Shown here piece by piece: positions 1 to 8,563 of a stretch of 64,000 nt of DNA (positions within the stretch are counted from its first letter, which is position 1; the number at the start of each line of letters is the position of its first letter). Source of the stretch: Pseudomonas uvaldensis. Its GTDB lineage: Bacteria; Pseudomonadota; Gammaproteobacteria; Pseudomonadales; Pseudomonadaceae. The translations under genes were made by a program, and so were the position numbers. The notes under the pieces are model-generated. The model was not told the origin of the DNA and made no database searches. It worked only from the letters and a program-made list of their open reading frames with translations. Location: NCBI RefSeq assembly GCF_021271205.1, contig NZ_JAIWKS010000002.1:1-64000 (forward strand), given 5' to 3'.

Positions 1-2
1 TT

Positions 3-100
3 GCTCCCACAGAGGCTCGCTCCCACATTGGTTTTTTGGTGTCCCCAAAATCGCGTACACGACTGGCCCCCTGTGGGAGCGAGCCTGCTCGCGATGGCGA
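3..100. repeat. REP-like inverted repeat pair
   Basis: GGCTCGCTCCCACA near base 14 is the exact reverse complement of TGTGGGAGCGAGCC near base 72, and a further partial copy (TTGCTCCCACAG) begins the window. This is the abundant Pseudomonas REP family also seen at 42006, 46895 and 52501. It lies downstream of the minus-strand chemoreceptor gene and could help stabilise or end that transcript. The left edge may be truncated by the window. Confidence 0.75.
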
Positions 101-133
101 TGGATCAGTCAGTGCAGCTGTTGAGTTGGCAGA

Positions 134-1930
134 TCACTCCGCCAACAACACCGCCGCATCGAAGCCCACACGCAAGTTGCCCCAGTGACGGCCGCTCAAG
201 AAGAACGGTACGTCGATCTCGGTCATGATTTCCCCGGTATCGCGCAGGTAGGTCTGGAGCAGGAAGCGCTGGACGTTGCCCGCCGCGCGCAGGCCGATGG
301 GGTCGTTGAAGATCCGTTTGTTGCGACATACCGGCAAGTCCACGGTGCGGTCGCCGGTGGGTGGTTTCGAGACCCAGCTGTTGTTTACCGGACAGTAACC
401 CTTGGTATCGACGATGAACGAAACCTTGCCGCCCGGCGTGCTGCGGGTGAGGGTGTCGCACGCTTCCTGGCAGACCTGGGCAAAGCGCTCGGTGTAGCGG
501 GTCACGTACTGTTTGGGGTCGGTGCCCGGGATCAACTGGTAATTCTGGTCAAACAAATCGAGCCCTTCATCCAGCAATGCCTGCAACCGGACCTGGAGGG
601 TGTCGCGGCACTCGCTGGCTCGGGTAATGGCCGCGTCGAGCTTGCCATGGCCAAGCACGAACCGACCCAACAGCGCCTGCACCCGTTCGGCGACGCCCGA
701 TAGATCACGGGTGGCCGTTGCCGAATGCTGCATGCGCTGATCGATCGACTGGCTGTCGGCGTGGATCTGGGTGACCCGCTCGTTGATACCGGTGTTGGCA
801 TCGGCGAACTGCTGGATATGCTCGGCGATGTCGGCCAGCTTGCCGTTGGTGGATTCGAAGTCGCCGATCATGCTTTCGAAATGGCCGGAAGCGCGCTCCA
901 CGACTTTCTGGGTTTCCCGGGCGCTGTGGCTGATCTGGGTGGTCTGCTCGTGGGTGGAGCTGACTTCCTCGAGCATGGCGTCGATATTGCGGGAAATATC
1001 GTCCGTCGCCCGACTGACATTCTGCGCCAGCGTCCGCACCTCGTCGGCCACCACGGCGAAGCCTCGGCCACTTTCGCCGGCCCGGGCCGCTTCGATGGCG
1101 GCGTTGAGCGCCAAAAGGTTGGTCTGGGCGGAGATCTGCTGGATCAACCCGACAATGGACTTGATGCTGGAGGAGCGCTGGTTCAAGGCGCTCACCAGTG
1201 TGGCGAATTCGCCGAGGCTGCTGGAAATTTCGCTGATGTTGCCGGTCACTTCCAGCAACTCGGCGTAGGAATCGCGGGCCATGCTCAGGTTCTGGGCGGT
1301 GGTGCTGGAGATGCCCTGGGTCTGGCGCGAGACTTCCTCTATCCGGCCCACGGCACTGTTGCTCTGGTCCATCACTTCCTTGGCGAAGCGCGCCTGGTGG
1401 GTAGCGCTGTCGCTGGAATCGCTGATGTTCTTGAGCGAACGCGCCGATTCAACGGCGATGTGCACGGTCAGTGCCTGGACATTGCTGATGATTTCCCGCT
1501 GCTTGGCCAGGAAACGGTTGCACGTGCCTGCCAGTACGCGGATTTCGTCGTGGGTCACCAGGGGCAAGTCCTTGGACAGGTCGCCTTCGCCGTTGGCGAT
1601 TTCCTCAAGAGCCTTGGTCATGGCGGTGACCGGGCGCACGATGAGATGGCGGAAGTACCAGACCATGAAGCTGATCATGCCCGCTGTCAGTAACGTACCG
1701 AACAGCAGCGCGTGGGTCAGGCTGTCGAGTCGCCCCTCGATCTGTCCCAACAAGGCAGCATCCAATTGGGCGTTGCGCAACTGCAGCACGATGTCCGCAC
1801 GGGCGCTGAGGGCGACCCAATACAGCAACCCGCTGACCACGACCAGTAGAAAAAGGCTCGACAGCTTTTTAGTGAGGGTATCGAAAAAACGCATTTCGAT
1901 AGACTCGTACAAGTCCTTTAACGTCTGCAT
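134..1930 (-). CDS. Methyl-accepting chemotaxis protein with C-terminal sensor-like domain
   Basis: Membrane chemoreceptor of 598 aa that would signal to CheA/CheW. Two hydrophobic segments (about residues 22-43 and 74-97) flank a periplasmic part of only about 30 residues. A HAMP-like region follows, then the signalling hairpin with the conserved [15 protein letters not shown] motif at about 271-285. Unusually, about 170 residues follow the signalling domain (from about 425 on) and include [10 protein letters not shown] and CRNKRIFND motifs; this segment resembles a Cache/PAS-type sensor and should lie in the cytoplasm. With so small a periplasmic part, the C-terminal domain is the likely sensor (inference). 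The ligand cannot be told from sequence. It is monocistronic, opposite to the downstream receptor gene. Confidence 0.9.
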   Translation of the reverse strand: MQTLKDLYESIEMRFFDTLTKKLSSLFLLVVVSGLLYWVALSARADIVLQLRNAQLDAALLGQIEGRLDSLTHALLFGTLLTAGMISFMVWYFRHLIVRPVTAMTKALEEIANGEGDLSKDLPLVTHDEIRVLAGTCNRFLAKQREIISNVQALTVHIAVESARSLKNISDSSDSATHQARFAKEVMDQSNSAVGRIEEVSRQTQGISSTTAQNLSMARDSYAELLEVTGNISEISSSLGEFATLVSALNQRSSSIKSIVGLIQQISAQTNLLALNAAIEAARAGESGRGFAVVADEVRTLAQNVSRATDDISRNIDAMLEEVSSTHEQTTQISHSARETQKVVERASGHFESMIGDFESTNGKLADIAEHIQQFADANTGINERVTQIHADSQSIDQRMQHSATATRDLSGVAERVQALLGRFVLGHGKLDAAITRASECRDTLQVRLQALLDEGLDLFDQNYQLIPGTDPKQYVTRYTERFAQVCQEACDTLTRSTPGGKVSFIVDTKGYCPVNNSWVSKPPTGDRTVDLPVCRNKRIFNDPIGLRAAGNVQRFLLQTYLRDTGEIMTEIDVPFFLSGRHWGNLRVGFDAAVLLAE

Positions 1931-2086
1931 GCCGTCGCTCCTGGGCGGAAAAATCTTTTAATGGAATACATTCGACCGAAAGCGTCAAAGCTTTAGGCAG
2001 GGATGGGCTATTTGATATCACTTTGCAAAAATCGGCCCGTTTCAAAGGGTTGGGTAGGCGATGGGCTTGATGAAAAGATTTACTGG

Positions 2087-2118
2087 GAATTATTCTCAAA
2101 GTATATTCGCTCTCATTA
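2087..2118 (+). promoter_or_regulatory. Candidate Fur-binding region upstream of siderophore receptor
   Basis: An AT-rich stretch containing GAATTATTCTCA and CTCTCATTA resembles overlapping pseudomonad Fur boxes (compare the AATGAGAATNATTCTC-type consensus). It sits just ahead of a TonB-dependent siderophore receptor, where Fur control is expected. The match is imperfect, so it is a candidate only. Confidence 0.45.
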
Positions 2119-2143
2119 ACGTCCCTCCCATGAGTGCCCTTTC

Positions 2144-4264
2144 TTGAAGCGTTCCATCCCTCTCGCTAACCGCAGCGCATTCTTCAAGCGTGTGCTGCCC
2201 ACGCTGTCCTGCTGCCTCATCGCCAGCCCCTTGTGGGCGCAGGATTCCCTTGAGCTGCCCACCACGGATATCGAGGGCACTCGCATCACTCAGGACGAGG
2301 GTTACACGGCATCGCAAGCCAGCACGGCGAGCAAGAGCGATGTACCGATCAAGGAAGAGGCGCAGTCCATCAATGTCGTCACCCAGCAGACCCTGGATGA
2401 CTATCAGGTGCGCTCGCTGAACGATGCGATGAAATTCGTCAGCGGTGTCAGCCAGGGCAACACCCTGGGCGGCTCGCGGGATTCGCTGGTCAAGCGCGGT
2501 TTTGGCACCAACGACGACGGCTCGATCCTGCGCGATGGCGTGCGCTCGAACCTGGGACGCAACTTCAGCGCCACCACCGAACGGGTCGAAGTGCTCAAGG
2601 GCCCGGCCTCGATGCTGTACGGCGCGTTGGAGCCCGGCGGCCTGGTCAACGTCATTAGCAAGAAACCGGAATACACACAAAGCACCACGTTAAGCGGCTC
2701 GGCCTACAGCGAAGGCGGCGGCACCATGGCCTTGGACACGACCGGGCCATTGGGGGACACCGGCCTGGCCTATCGCTTGATCGCCGAACGTGGGCATGAG
2801 GACTACTGGCGCAACTATGGGGTCAACGAGAGCACGTTGGTCGCGCCTTCGCTGGCTTGGACGGGGGAGCGGGCTTCGTTGAATTTGAGTTATGAGTACA
2901 ACGAATATTCCAATCCGTTTGATCGTGGGACGATATTCATTGATGGGCATCCAGCTGACATTGACTACGACAAGCGCCTCGATGAGCCGTGGGCCAAGAG
3001 TGTGGGAATTCGTGAGACGGCCACCGCCCGGTTCGAGTATGAATTAAGTGAAGCGTGGAAAACTCGTGTGACCTACGGGTGGAACAATGACCGGTACAGT
3101 CTTTCGATTGCGCAGCCGCGGCTGTCGAACGGAGTTTTCCAGCGTGCCGCCAACGGCGCGCACTATGACGATGAAACCCGCTACGCCAGTTGGGATTTCA
3201 TGGGTAAGCAGGAACTGTTTGGCCAGCGTCATGACCTGTTGATTGGTGTCGATAATCAGGTGTCCGATCAATTTCGTGGCAAAACCTATCGCGGAGCTTA
3301 TCAATCAGGCTTCGACCCTGCGGCACCGGTTTACGGTGGTCTAGGGGAGCCAAGCCGGGTAAATGAGCCGCAAAGTAACTTGAGCAACAAGCTGACCTCC
3401 AGCTCGATGTACTTAAAGGACAACTGGCATCTGGATGACCGCTGGATCCTGGTCTTTGGAGGGCGTTACCAGCATTACGATCAATACGCCAACCAAGGCA
3501 TGATCAAACGCGTCAATGTCCGCGACGATAATGGCGATGCCTTTGTTCCGTTCCTGGGGCTGGTCTATAAGGCTACCGAAGAACTGTCGCTGTATGGTAA
3601 CTACAGTCGCTCGTTCAAACCGAACGATGATGTGGATGATGCCGGTAATACTTTCGATCCAGAGGAAGGCCGTAGCTACGAAATTGGCGCCAAGTACGAT
3701 CCGCTACCCGGCTTGAACATCAATCTTGCTCTGTTCGATATCGTTAAAAAGAATGTAGTGACCAGTACTCTTGTAGGTGAAAACACCATAGCCGAAGCCG
3801 CCGGTAAGGTCGGTTCCCAGGGGCTAGAGCTCGACATCACCGGACGTCTGGCCGACCGTTGGGACTTGATCGGTACTTACGCCTACACCCACACTGAAAT
3901 CCTCGACGATCCGGACGACGAGGGTCATCGCCTACCCGACGCTCCTAAACACACCGCGAGCCTGTACCTCACTCACCACCTGAACATTCCAGCCGAATTC
4001 GGCGCCTGGCACGCCGGTGCCGGTGCGCGTTACGTCGGTGAGCGCGCCGCCAACAACGACAACAGTTTCTGGCTCAGCAGCTACACCGTGGCCGACGCCT
4101 TCCTGCGCTGGGAGTCGCCGGTCTTGGGCTACAAGACCTCGCTGCAGTTGAACGTGGATAACCTGTTCGACAAGCAATACTACCCGTCCTCCACCGGCAG
4201 CGAGTTGCAGGTCGCGGTAGGGGAGCCGCGTACCGCACGGCTGAGTGCCAGCGTGACGTTCTGA
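2144..4264 (+). CDS. TonB-dependent siderophore receptor
   Basis: Outer-membrane ferric-siderophore receptor of about 706 aa, typical for the family. The order is a signal peptide (cleavage after SPLWA, about residue 32), a plug domain (about 45-165, with VEVLKGPASMLYG and GGLVNVISKKP motifs) and a 22-strand barrel ending in an aromatic residue (SASVTF). The siderophore cannot be assigned; it is the FhuA/FpvA-like class. It is not translationally coupled to the metallophore cluster downstream: a strong terminator follows it. The start is doubtful. The reading frame opens at TTG 2144 with no clear ribosome site, while an ATG at 2130 lies in another frame and stops after five codons, so one missing base near 2143 would give a normal ATG start. 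Confidence 0.9.
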   Translation: MKRSIPLANRSAFFKRVLPTLSCCLIASPLWAQDSLELPTTDIEGTRITQDEGYTASQASTASKSDVPIKEEAQSINVVTQQTLDDYQVRSLNDAMKFVSGVSQGNTLGGSRDSLVKRGFGTNDDGSILRDGVRSNLGRNFSATTERVEVLKGPASMLYGALEPGGLVNVISKKPEYTQSTTLSGSAYSEGGGTMALDTTGPLGDTGLAYRLIAERGHEDYWRNYGVNESTLVAPSLAWTGERASLNLSYEYNEYSNPFDRGTIFIDGHPADIDYDKRLDEPWAKSVGIRETATARFEYELSEAWKTRVTYGWNNDRYSLSIAQPRLSNGVFQRAANGAHYDDETRYASWDFMGKQELFGQRHDLLIGVDNQVSDQFRGKTYRGAYQSGFDPAAPVYGGLGEPSRVNEPQSNLSNKLTSSSMYLKDNWHLDDRWILVFGGRYQHYDQYANQGMIKRVNVRDDNGDAFVPFLGLVYKATEELSLYGNYSRSFKPNDDVDDAGNTFDPEEGRSYEIGAKYDPLPGLNINLALFDIVKKNVVTSTLVGENTIAEAAGKVGSQGLELDITGRLADRWDLIGTYAYTHTEILDDPDDEGHRLPDAPKHTASLYLTHHLNIPAEFGAWHAGAGARYVGERAANNDNSFWLSSYTVADAFLRWESPVLGYKTSLQLNVDNLFDKQYYPSSTGSELQVAVGEPRTARLSASVTF

Positions 4265-4275
4265 TCGCGCCAATA

Positions 4276-4310
4276 AAAATGCCCGGACCTTGGATCCGGG
4301 CATTTTTTTT
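4276..4310 (+). terminator. Rho-independent terminator
   Basis: GCCCGGA (4281-4287) pairs with TCCGGGC (4295-4301), extended by A-rich and T-rich flanks and followed by eight T's (4303-4310). It ends the receptor transcript and, because of the A/T flanks, may also act on the converging AraC gene. Confidence 0.92.
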
Positions 4311-4394
4311 CCATCGGTTCAGCCTTGAGTCTGGGCGACTCCAAGACGGCAGATCAGGTTTGACGCCCGGAATCACCCAGGCGCCCGCGCAATG

Positions 4395-5363
4395 TCAGCG
4401 ACGCTTGCCGAATACCGTTTTCGGCGATTTGCCGAAGAACCGGGTAAATGCCGCACTGAAATTATTCGGAAACTTGTAGCCGACCTGATAGGCCGCCTGC
4501 GCAACCTGGCATCCGCTTTCCAGCAAGGTATAGGCCTTGCGCATGCGCATCTCATGCAGCATGCGATGGGGCGTGGAATTGAAGCGGTGGTGCAGGCCTT
4601 CCTTGAGCTTGAATTCATTGAGCCCGACGGCAGCACACAGGTAGGGAATGGTCAACGGCTGGTCCATTTGTTCGAGCATGATGTCCCGCGCCCGGTCGAG
4701 TTTTTCGATATCGCTGGCGCTCAATTGCGGATTCTGGATGCAGGGGGTGGGCGGGCTTATCAGTTTCAGTTGTTCGGACAGCAGACTGAGGGTGTGGATG
4801 TGCATGTCCAGCGCGCCGGTCGCACCCTGGTTGAGGTAACGCGCCAGGGCGGTGGCGTGGCTGGCGCTGGTGGCCGAGGTCTTCTGGAAGGCCAATTGGC
4901 GCACATTGCCGTTGCCCAGTAACTGGCGGGTGCGCTGCTCGCCGATGTATCGGTTGAGCATGCTTTCACCGATCAGCAGCCGGAGCTGGGACACCGTCGT
5001 CCCGGCTTCGTAGCAACGTTCGCCCAGGCTCAATTGGAACGAGGTGATGGTGGTATAGCCGGCACGGAATGACACCGTCGAACCGTCGGCCCCCTTGTAG
5101 CCGGAATCGCCTTGCATGCCGAACGTGATGACCAGCATGTGACGATTGTGAGGGCTGGCGGTTTCCTCGATCAGGTGACGCGTGGGGCGATAACGCGAAC
5201 GAACCACCATCAGGTCATTGTCGACCAAATAGCGCTCTGAGTAGCACTCGCCCAGTTCCCCCGGCAGTTGCTGGCGTGTCCAGCCACAGGCATCGCTGCT
5301 GATCAGCCGCGAATGCGTTGGCGCCACTCGATACGACTGGGAAATCTTCTGTAGGGCCGCCAC
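4395..5363 (-). CDS. AraC-family transcriptional regulator (PchR-like)
   Basis: A 322-aa DNA-binding activator with an N-terminal effector-binding domain (about 1-220) and a C-terminal AraC domain (about 228-320) containing two helix-turn-helix units (around CAAVGLNEFKLKEG and AYQVGYKFPNNFSAAF). Size and layout match the siderophore-sensing PchR group, whose members bind their own siderophore and activate receptor and biosynthesis genes. The start is GTG at 5363, chosen for the strong AAGGAGGA eight bases upstream. It is divergent from the FyuA-like receptor gene and shares its control region, which holds a paired motif repeated upstream of the thioacid operon. I infer it is the cluster-specific regulator. 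Confidence 0.92.
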   Translation of the reverse strand: MAALQKISQSYRVAPTHSRLISSDACGWTRQQLPGELGECYSERYLVDNDLMVVRSRYRPTRHLIEETASPHNRHMLVITFGMQGDSGYKGADGSTVSFRAGYTTITSFQLSLGERCYEAGTTVSQLRLLIGESMLNRYIGEQRTRQLLGNGNVRQLAFQKTSATSASHATALARYLNQGATGALDMHIHTLSLLSEQLKLISPPTPCIQNPQLSASDIEKLDRARDIMLEQMDQPLTIPYLCAAVGLNEFKLKEGLHHRFNSTPHRMLHEMRMRKAYTLLESGCQVAQAAYQVGYKFPNNFSAAFTRFFGKSPKTVFGKRR

Positions 5364-5394
5364 TTTTAGGGTCCTCCTTGGTTGACTCTGGCTT

Positions 5395-5424
5395 GCATAT
5401 GGATTGATCCGGATTCCATATGAA
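5395..5424. promoter_or_regulatory. Candidate AraC operator: 21-bp spaced half-sites within an inverted repeat
   Basis: CATATGGA (5396-5403) is the exact reverse complement of TCCATATG (5415-5422). Read as direct repeats, GCATATGGA (5395) and CCATATGAA (5416) are exactly 21 bp apart, two DNA turns. The same spacing and half-site occur at 14961/14982 before the thioacid operon. The position between the divergent regulator and receptor genes suits an AraC operator. Confidence 0.65.
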
Positions 5425-5430
5425 CTACAT

Positions 5431-5449
5431 GATAACTATTCGCATTAAT
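5431..5449. promoter_or_regulatory. Candidate Fur box
   Basis: GATAACTATTCGCATTAAT matches the 19-bp Fur consensus GATAATGATAATCATTATC at 14 positions by direct alignment. It lies between the AraC gene and the FyuA-like receptor gene and could repress both under iron-replete conditions. Confidence 0.65.
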
Positions 5450-5520
5450 CAATACCATGTTTGTATCTCAACTGCCATCGCCAGAACGAGGCAGTCGCGG
5501 ATTCATTGATGGGGAGTGCG

Positions 5521-7512
5521 ATGGTCAAGTCTGTATTGAAAGCCAGCGCTTACACGTGGAGCGTCGCTTGTTGTCTGGGCGTGGCCATGAAGGTGGCGGC
5601 CCAGACCGAATTGGCGCCGATCACCGTGACGGCGAACAAGATCGAACAACCGCAGGAGGCGGTACCCGCCAGCCTGTCGGTATTGACGGGCGAGGACTTG
5701 CGCAAGGGCGCGATCCATGACCTGCAAGACCTGGCGCGAGCCACGCCCGGCTTCACCTTCCAGCCATTTGGCCAGTCGGGCACCAACCTGCCGGTGGTGC
5801 GCGGCCTGACCGCCAGCCCGACGGCGTTTTCTTCCTCGATGCTGATGTTGGTCGACGGTGTGCCGACCCTGATGGGGCAGGGGTTCGATCATGACTTGCT
5901 GGGCGTGGAACGTATCGAGATCCTGCGGGGACCGCAGTCGACCCTGTATGGCCGCAACGCCGAAGCCGGCGTGCTGAGCATCCACACTCGCCAGCCCGAT
6001 GCCCGGCCATACGCTCGGGTCGAAGCCGGTGGCGGCAGTCGCGACAGTCGGATCCTGGGCGTTGATGCCAGTACTGCGCTGGTCCCGCAGACGCTGTTCG
6101 CCGGGGTTTCCGGACAGTGGCGGGAGCAGGACGGCTACATTGACGACGATTGGCGCGGCGGGCAGGCCGATGATCGCGAACGTCACAGTGCCCGCATGGT
6201 GTTGCGCTGGACACCCACGCTGGCCACTGACGTCAACCTGCGCTACAGCCGCCAGGATTATCGCGATGGTGGGTCCCAGTGGGGGCCGGCGGATTCATCC
6301 CGTCGCCAGGTGCGCTCCGGTACCTCGAGCTGGAACCATTCCAGCGGTCGCAGCCTGTCCGTGGACGTGCTGCATGAGTTCGACTCCGGCTTGAAGCTGC
6401 GTTCGATCACAGCCCGCAACGACTTCTATGACCGGGTGCGTCAAGACACCGATTTCCAGCCTGCCGACCTGTTTCATGTTGGTCGCGATTACCACTTCAA
6501 CACCATGTCCCAAGAATTTCGCCTGGAAGGCCAATGGCGCCAGAGCCAGTGGCTGCTCGGCGTCTATGCCGATCGCGACGACCATGACCTTTCCTACGAA
6601 CAGAAACTGCCCGTTGGCCTGTCCCGCACGGACGTGCAATTGGGGGGTAATACCACGGCGCTGTTTGGTCAATGGCTGATGCCCCTGGCCGAACGCTGGA
6701 CCCTGACTCTCGGTGCCCGTGCCGAACAGGACAAGGTGCACATCGATCCTCAGGGCGGCAGTCGTCAGAGCCAGCAGTGGCAACGTTTCACTCCGAAGGT
6801 GTCGTTGCAGTACGAGTGGCAACCGGATGCCTACCTGTACGCCAGCTATGCCGAAGGTTTCCGCGCAGGAGGTTTCAACGCCTTCGCCAGTGCCGCCGAT
6901 TACCCCGGCTACGACCCGGAAAAGGCCAAGACGTATGAAGTCGGCGCCAAAGGCTGGCTGGACGACCAGCGCCTGCGTTATTCGGCCGCCCTGTATTGGA
7001 TGGACGTGCGAGACATGCAGGTGCAGCAGTTGGTCCAGCCGGGCCTGGTGTACATCACCAACGCGGCGTCGGCCCGCTCCACGGGGTTGGAGCTGGAAGC
7101 CGAATACCAGCTGGCCGACCACTGGACGCTGGTCGGTTCCGTGGGCCTGAACCGGACCCGTTTCGAGCGCTTCAGTGAAGGCAACAGCGATTACCAGGGC
7201 AATCGCAATCCCTATGCCCCCGACTTCACCGGTCATCTGAGCCTGCGCTACGACGCCTCCAACGGTTGGTGGGCCCAGGGCGGTGTGGATGGGGTCGGCG
7301 AGACCTACCTGGACTCGGCCAACCAGTACAAACGGGGCGGCTACGGCCTGATCAACCTCAATGCCGGTTACGACATTGGCCAGTACGGCATCAGTGCCTA
7401 TGTAAAGAACGCCGCTGACAAGCGTTACGACGCTGTCGGCTATTTGAACGGCACCGCCCGTGTCTACAGCCCGCCGAGGGAAATCGGCCTGCGTATGAGT
7501 TATGAACTGTGA
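5521..7512 (+). CDS. TonB-dependent receptor, FyuA-like (metallophore uptake)
   Basis: Outer-membrane receptor, 663 aa from the chosen ATG 5521 (GGGGAG six bases upstream; the frame stays open to TTG 5461). A signal peptide ends near KVAAQ, followed by a TonB box-like ITVTANK, a plug domain with VERIEILRGPQSTLYGRN, and a beta-barrel ending in LRMSYEL. The sequence style is that of yersiniabactin/pesticin receptor FyuA relatives rather than FhuA. It is the first gene of an operon with the methyltransferase, FptX-like importer, TPP enzyme and aminotransferase fusion, so its substrate is most likely the cluster's own metal-loaded product. Fur-like and AraC-type sites lie upstream. Confidence 0.92.
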   Translation: MVKSVLKASAYTWSVACCLGVAMKVAAQTELAPITVTANKIEQPQEAVPASLSVLTGEDLRKGAIHDLQDLARATPGFTFQPFGQSGTNLPVVRGLTASPTAFSSSMLMLVDGVPTLMGQGFDHDLLGVERIEILRGPQSTLYGRNAEAGVLSIHTRQPDARPYARVEAGGGSRDSRILGVDASTALVPQTLFAGVSGQWREQDGYIDDDWRGGQADDRERHSARMVLRWTPTLATDVNLRYSRQDYRDGGSQWGPADSSRRQVRSGTSSWNHSSGRSLSVDVLHEFDSGLKLRSITARNDFYDRVRQDTDFQPADLFHVGRDYHFNTMSQEFRLEGQWRQSQWLLGVYADRDDHDLSYEQKLPVGLSRTDVQLGGNTTALFGQWLMPLAERWTLTLGARAEQDKVHIDPQGGSRQSQQWQRFTPKVSLQYEWQPDAYLYASYAEGFRAGGFNAFASAADYPGYDPEKAKTYEVGAKGWLDDQRLRYSAALYWMDVRDMQVQQLVQPGLVYITNAASARSTGLELEAEYQLADHWTLVGSVGLNRTRFERFSEGNSDYQGNRNPYAPDFTGHLSLRYDASNGWWAQGGVDGVGETYLDSANQYKRGGYGLINLNAGYDIGQYGISAYVKNAADKRYDAVGYLNGTARVYSPPREIGLRMSYEL

Positions 7513-8563
7513 GCTGCGAATGATGAACGGAATCGACCTGGCAACACCCCACCCCCTGCAACCCTACTGGGACCTGACCCTGGCCGGCGTGCGTGCCGAT
7601 GTCCTGCGCATTGCCCTGGAATGGAAGCTGTTCAACCTGCTGCAAGTGCCCGTGACGGCGCAGACCATTGCCCGACAACTGCAACTCGACCCCGTTAACA
7701 CCGGTTACTGGTTGGAAGCGTTGTGGAGTATGGAGTTGCTGGTGCGTGATCAACAACAACCGCCGCGTTACCACAACGCCGCGGTGGCCCACGACTACTT
7801 GCGCGCCGAGGCGCCGGACTATTGCGGCGATGCATGGACGTTCCGTCTGCGCGGGCTTCGACATTTCGGTGGACAGTTGGGCGATCAGGTACGGGCGGGT
7901 CAGCCCAGTGGGCAGGCGCCGAACGTGGCGACCACCATCGAGAACTGGACGGCCGCGGCGCGTCTGCAACTGGCCCAGGAGCAAAGGGCCGTCACGGTGG
8001 AGGTGGCGTTGCGCTTGATGGCCCGGATCCCCGAGTTCGCCCATGCCCGCCGATTCCTGGACCTGGGAGGAGGGCCAGGATTGGTGGCGATTGCCCTGGC
8101 CCGGGACAACCCGCTGTTGAGCGGCGAGGTGTTCGATTTCCCCCAGACGGTCAGCGTGGCGGCGGAAAATATCAGCAAGGCCGGTCTCCAGCAGCGTCTG
8201 GCGGTACGTGGTGGGGATCTGGCGAGCGATTGCATCGGTGAAGGGTATGACCTGATCTGGTGTTCCTCGGTGCTGCATTTTGTCCCTGACCTGGCAGCGA
8301 GCCTGGCGAAAATCCACGCCGCATTGCGCCCTGGCGGCGTGTTGGTCAGTGCCCATGCCGAGGTCCCGTCTGATCCCGACCTGGCCCGGCGAGTCATGCC
8401 TTATTACCTGTCGATGCAAATGCTCGGGCGGCAGGTTACCCATTCTGGCGGCCTGAGCGAGGCATTGACGCGCGCCGGGTTCGTCGATATCGACCCTTAC
8501 CCCGAGGTGGCCTTTGCGGTCGCGCCGGTCGCGGTGCAAGTGGCGCGTCGGAGCCGTTCATGA
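7502..8563 (+). CDS. SAM-dependent methyltransferase (O-methyltransferase-like)
   Basis: About 350 aa with an N-terminal winged-helix dimerisation-like region (about 20-100) and a Rossmann methyltransferase domain whose SAM-binding motif I is FLDLGGGPG (about residues 185-193); DLIWCSSVLHFVPD is the later post-motif. This is the layout of plant/bacterial small-molecule O-methyltransferases. It overlaps the receptor gene end by 11 bases if ATG 7502 is used; ATG 7520 or 7523 are equally possible starts. It is coupled by ATGA to the next gene. Presumed role: methylation of a hydroxyl (or other nucleophile) on the metallophore; the substrate is unknown. Confidence 0.85.
   Translation: MNCELRMMNGIDLATPHPLQPYWDLTLAGVRADVLRIALEWKLFNLLQVPVTAQTIARQLQLDPVNTGYWLEALWSMELLVRDQQQPPRYHNAAVAHDYLRAEAPDYCGDAWTFRLRGLRHFGGQLGDQVRAGQPSGQAPNVATTIENWTAAARLQLAQEQRAVTVEVALRLMARIPEFAHARRFLDLGGGPGLVAIALARDNPLLSGEVFDFPQTVSVAAENISKAGLQQRLAVRGGDLASDCIGEGYDLIWCSSVLHFVPDLAASLAKIHAALRPGGVLVSAHAEVPSDPDLARRVMPYYLSMQMLGRQVTHSGGLSEALTRAGFVDIDPYPEVAFAVAPVAVQVARRSRS

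Noticed and set aside
725..1693. A 322-codon open frame on the plus strand opposite the first chemoreceptor gene
   Set aside because: Repetitive Gly/Asp/Val-rich translation is the reverse image of the chemoreceptor's coiled coil; no start signal or domain.
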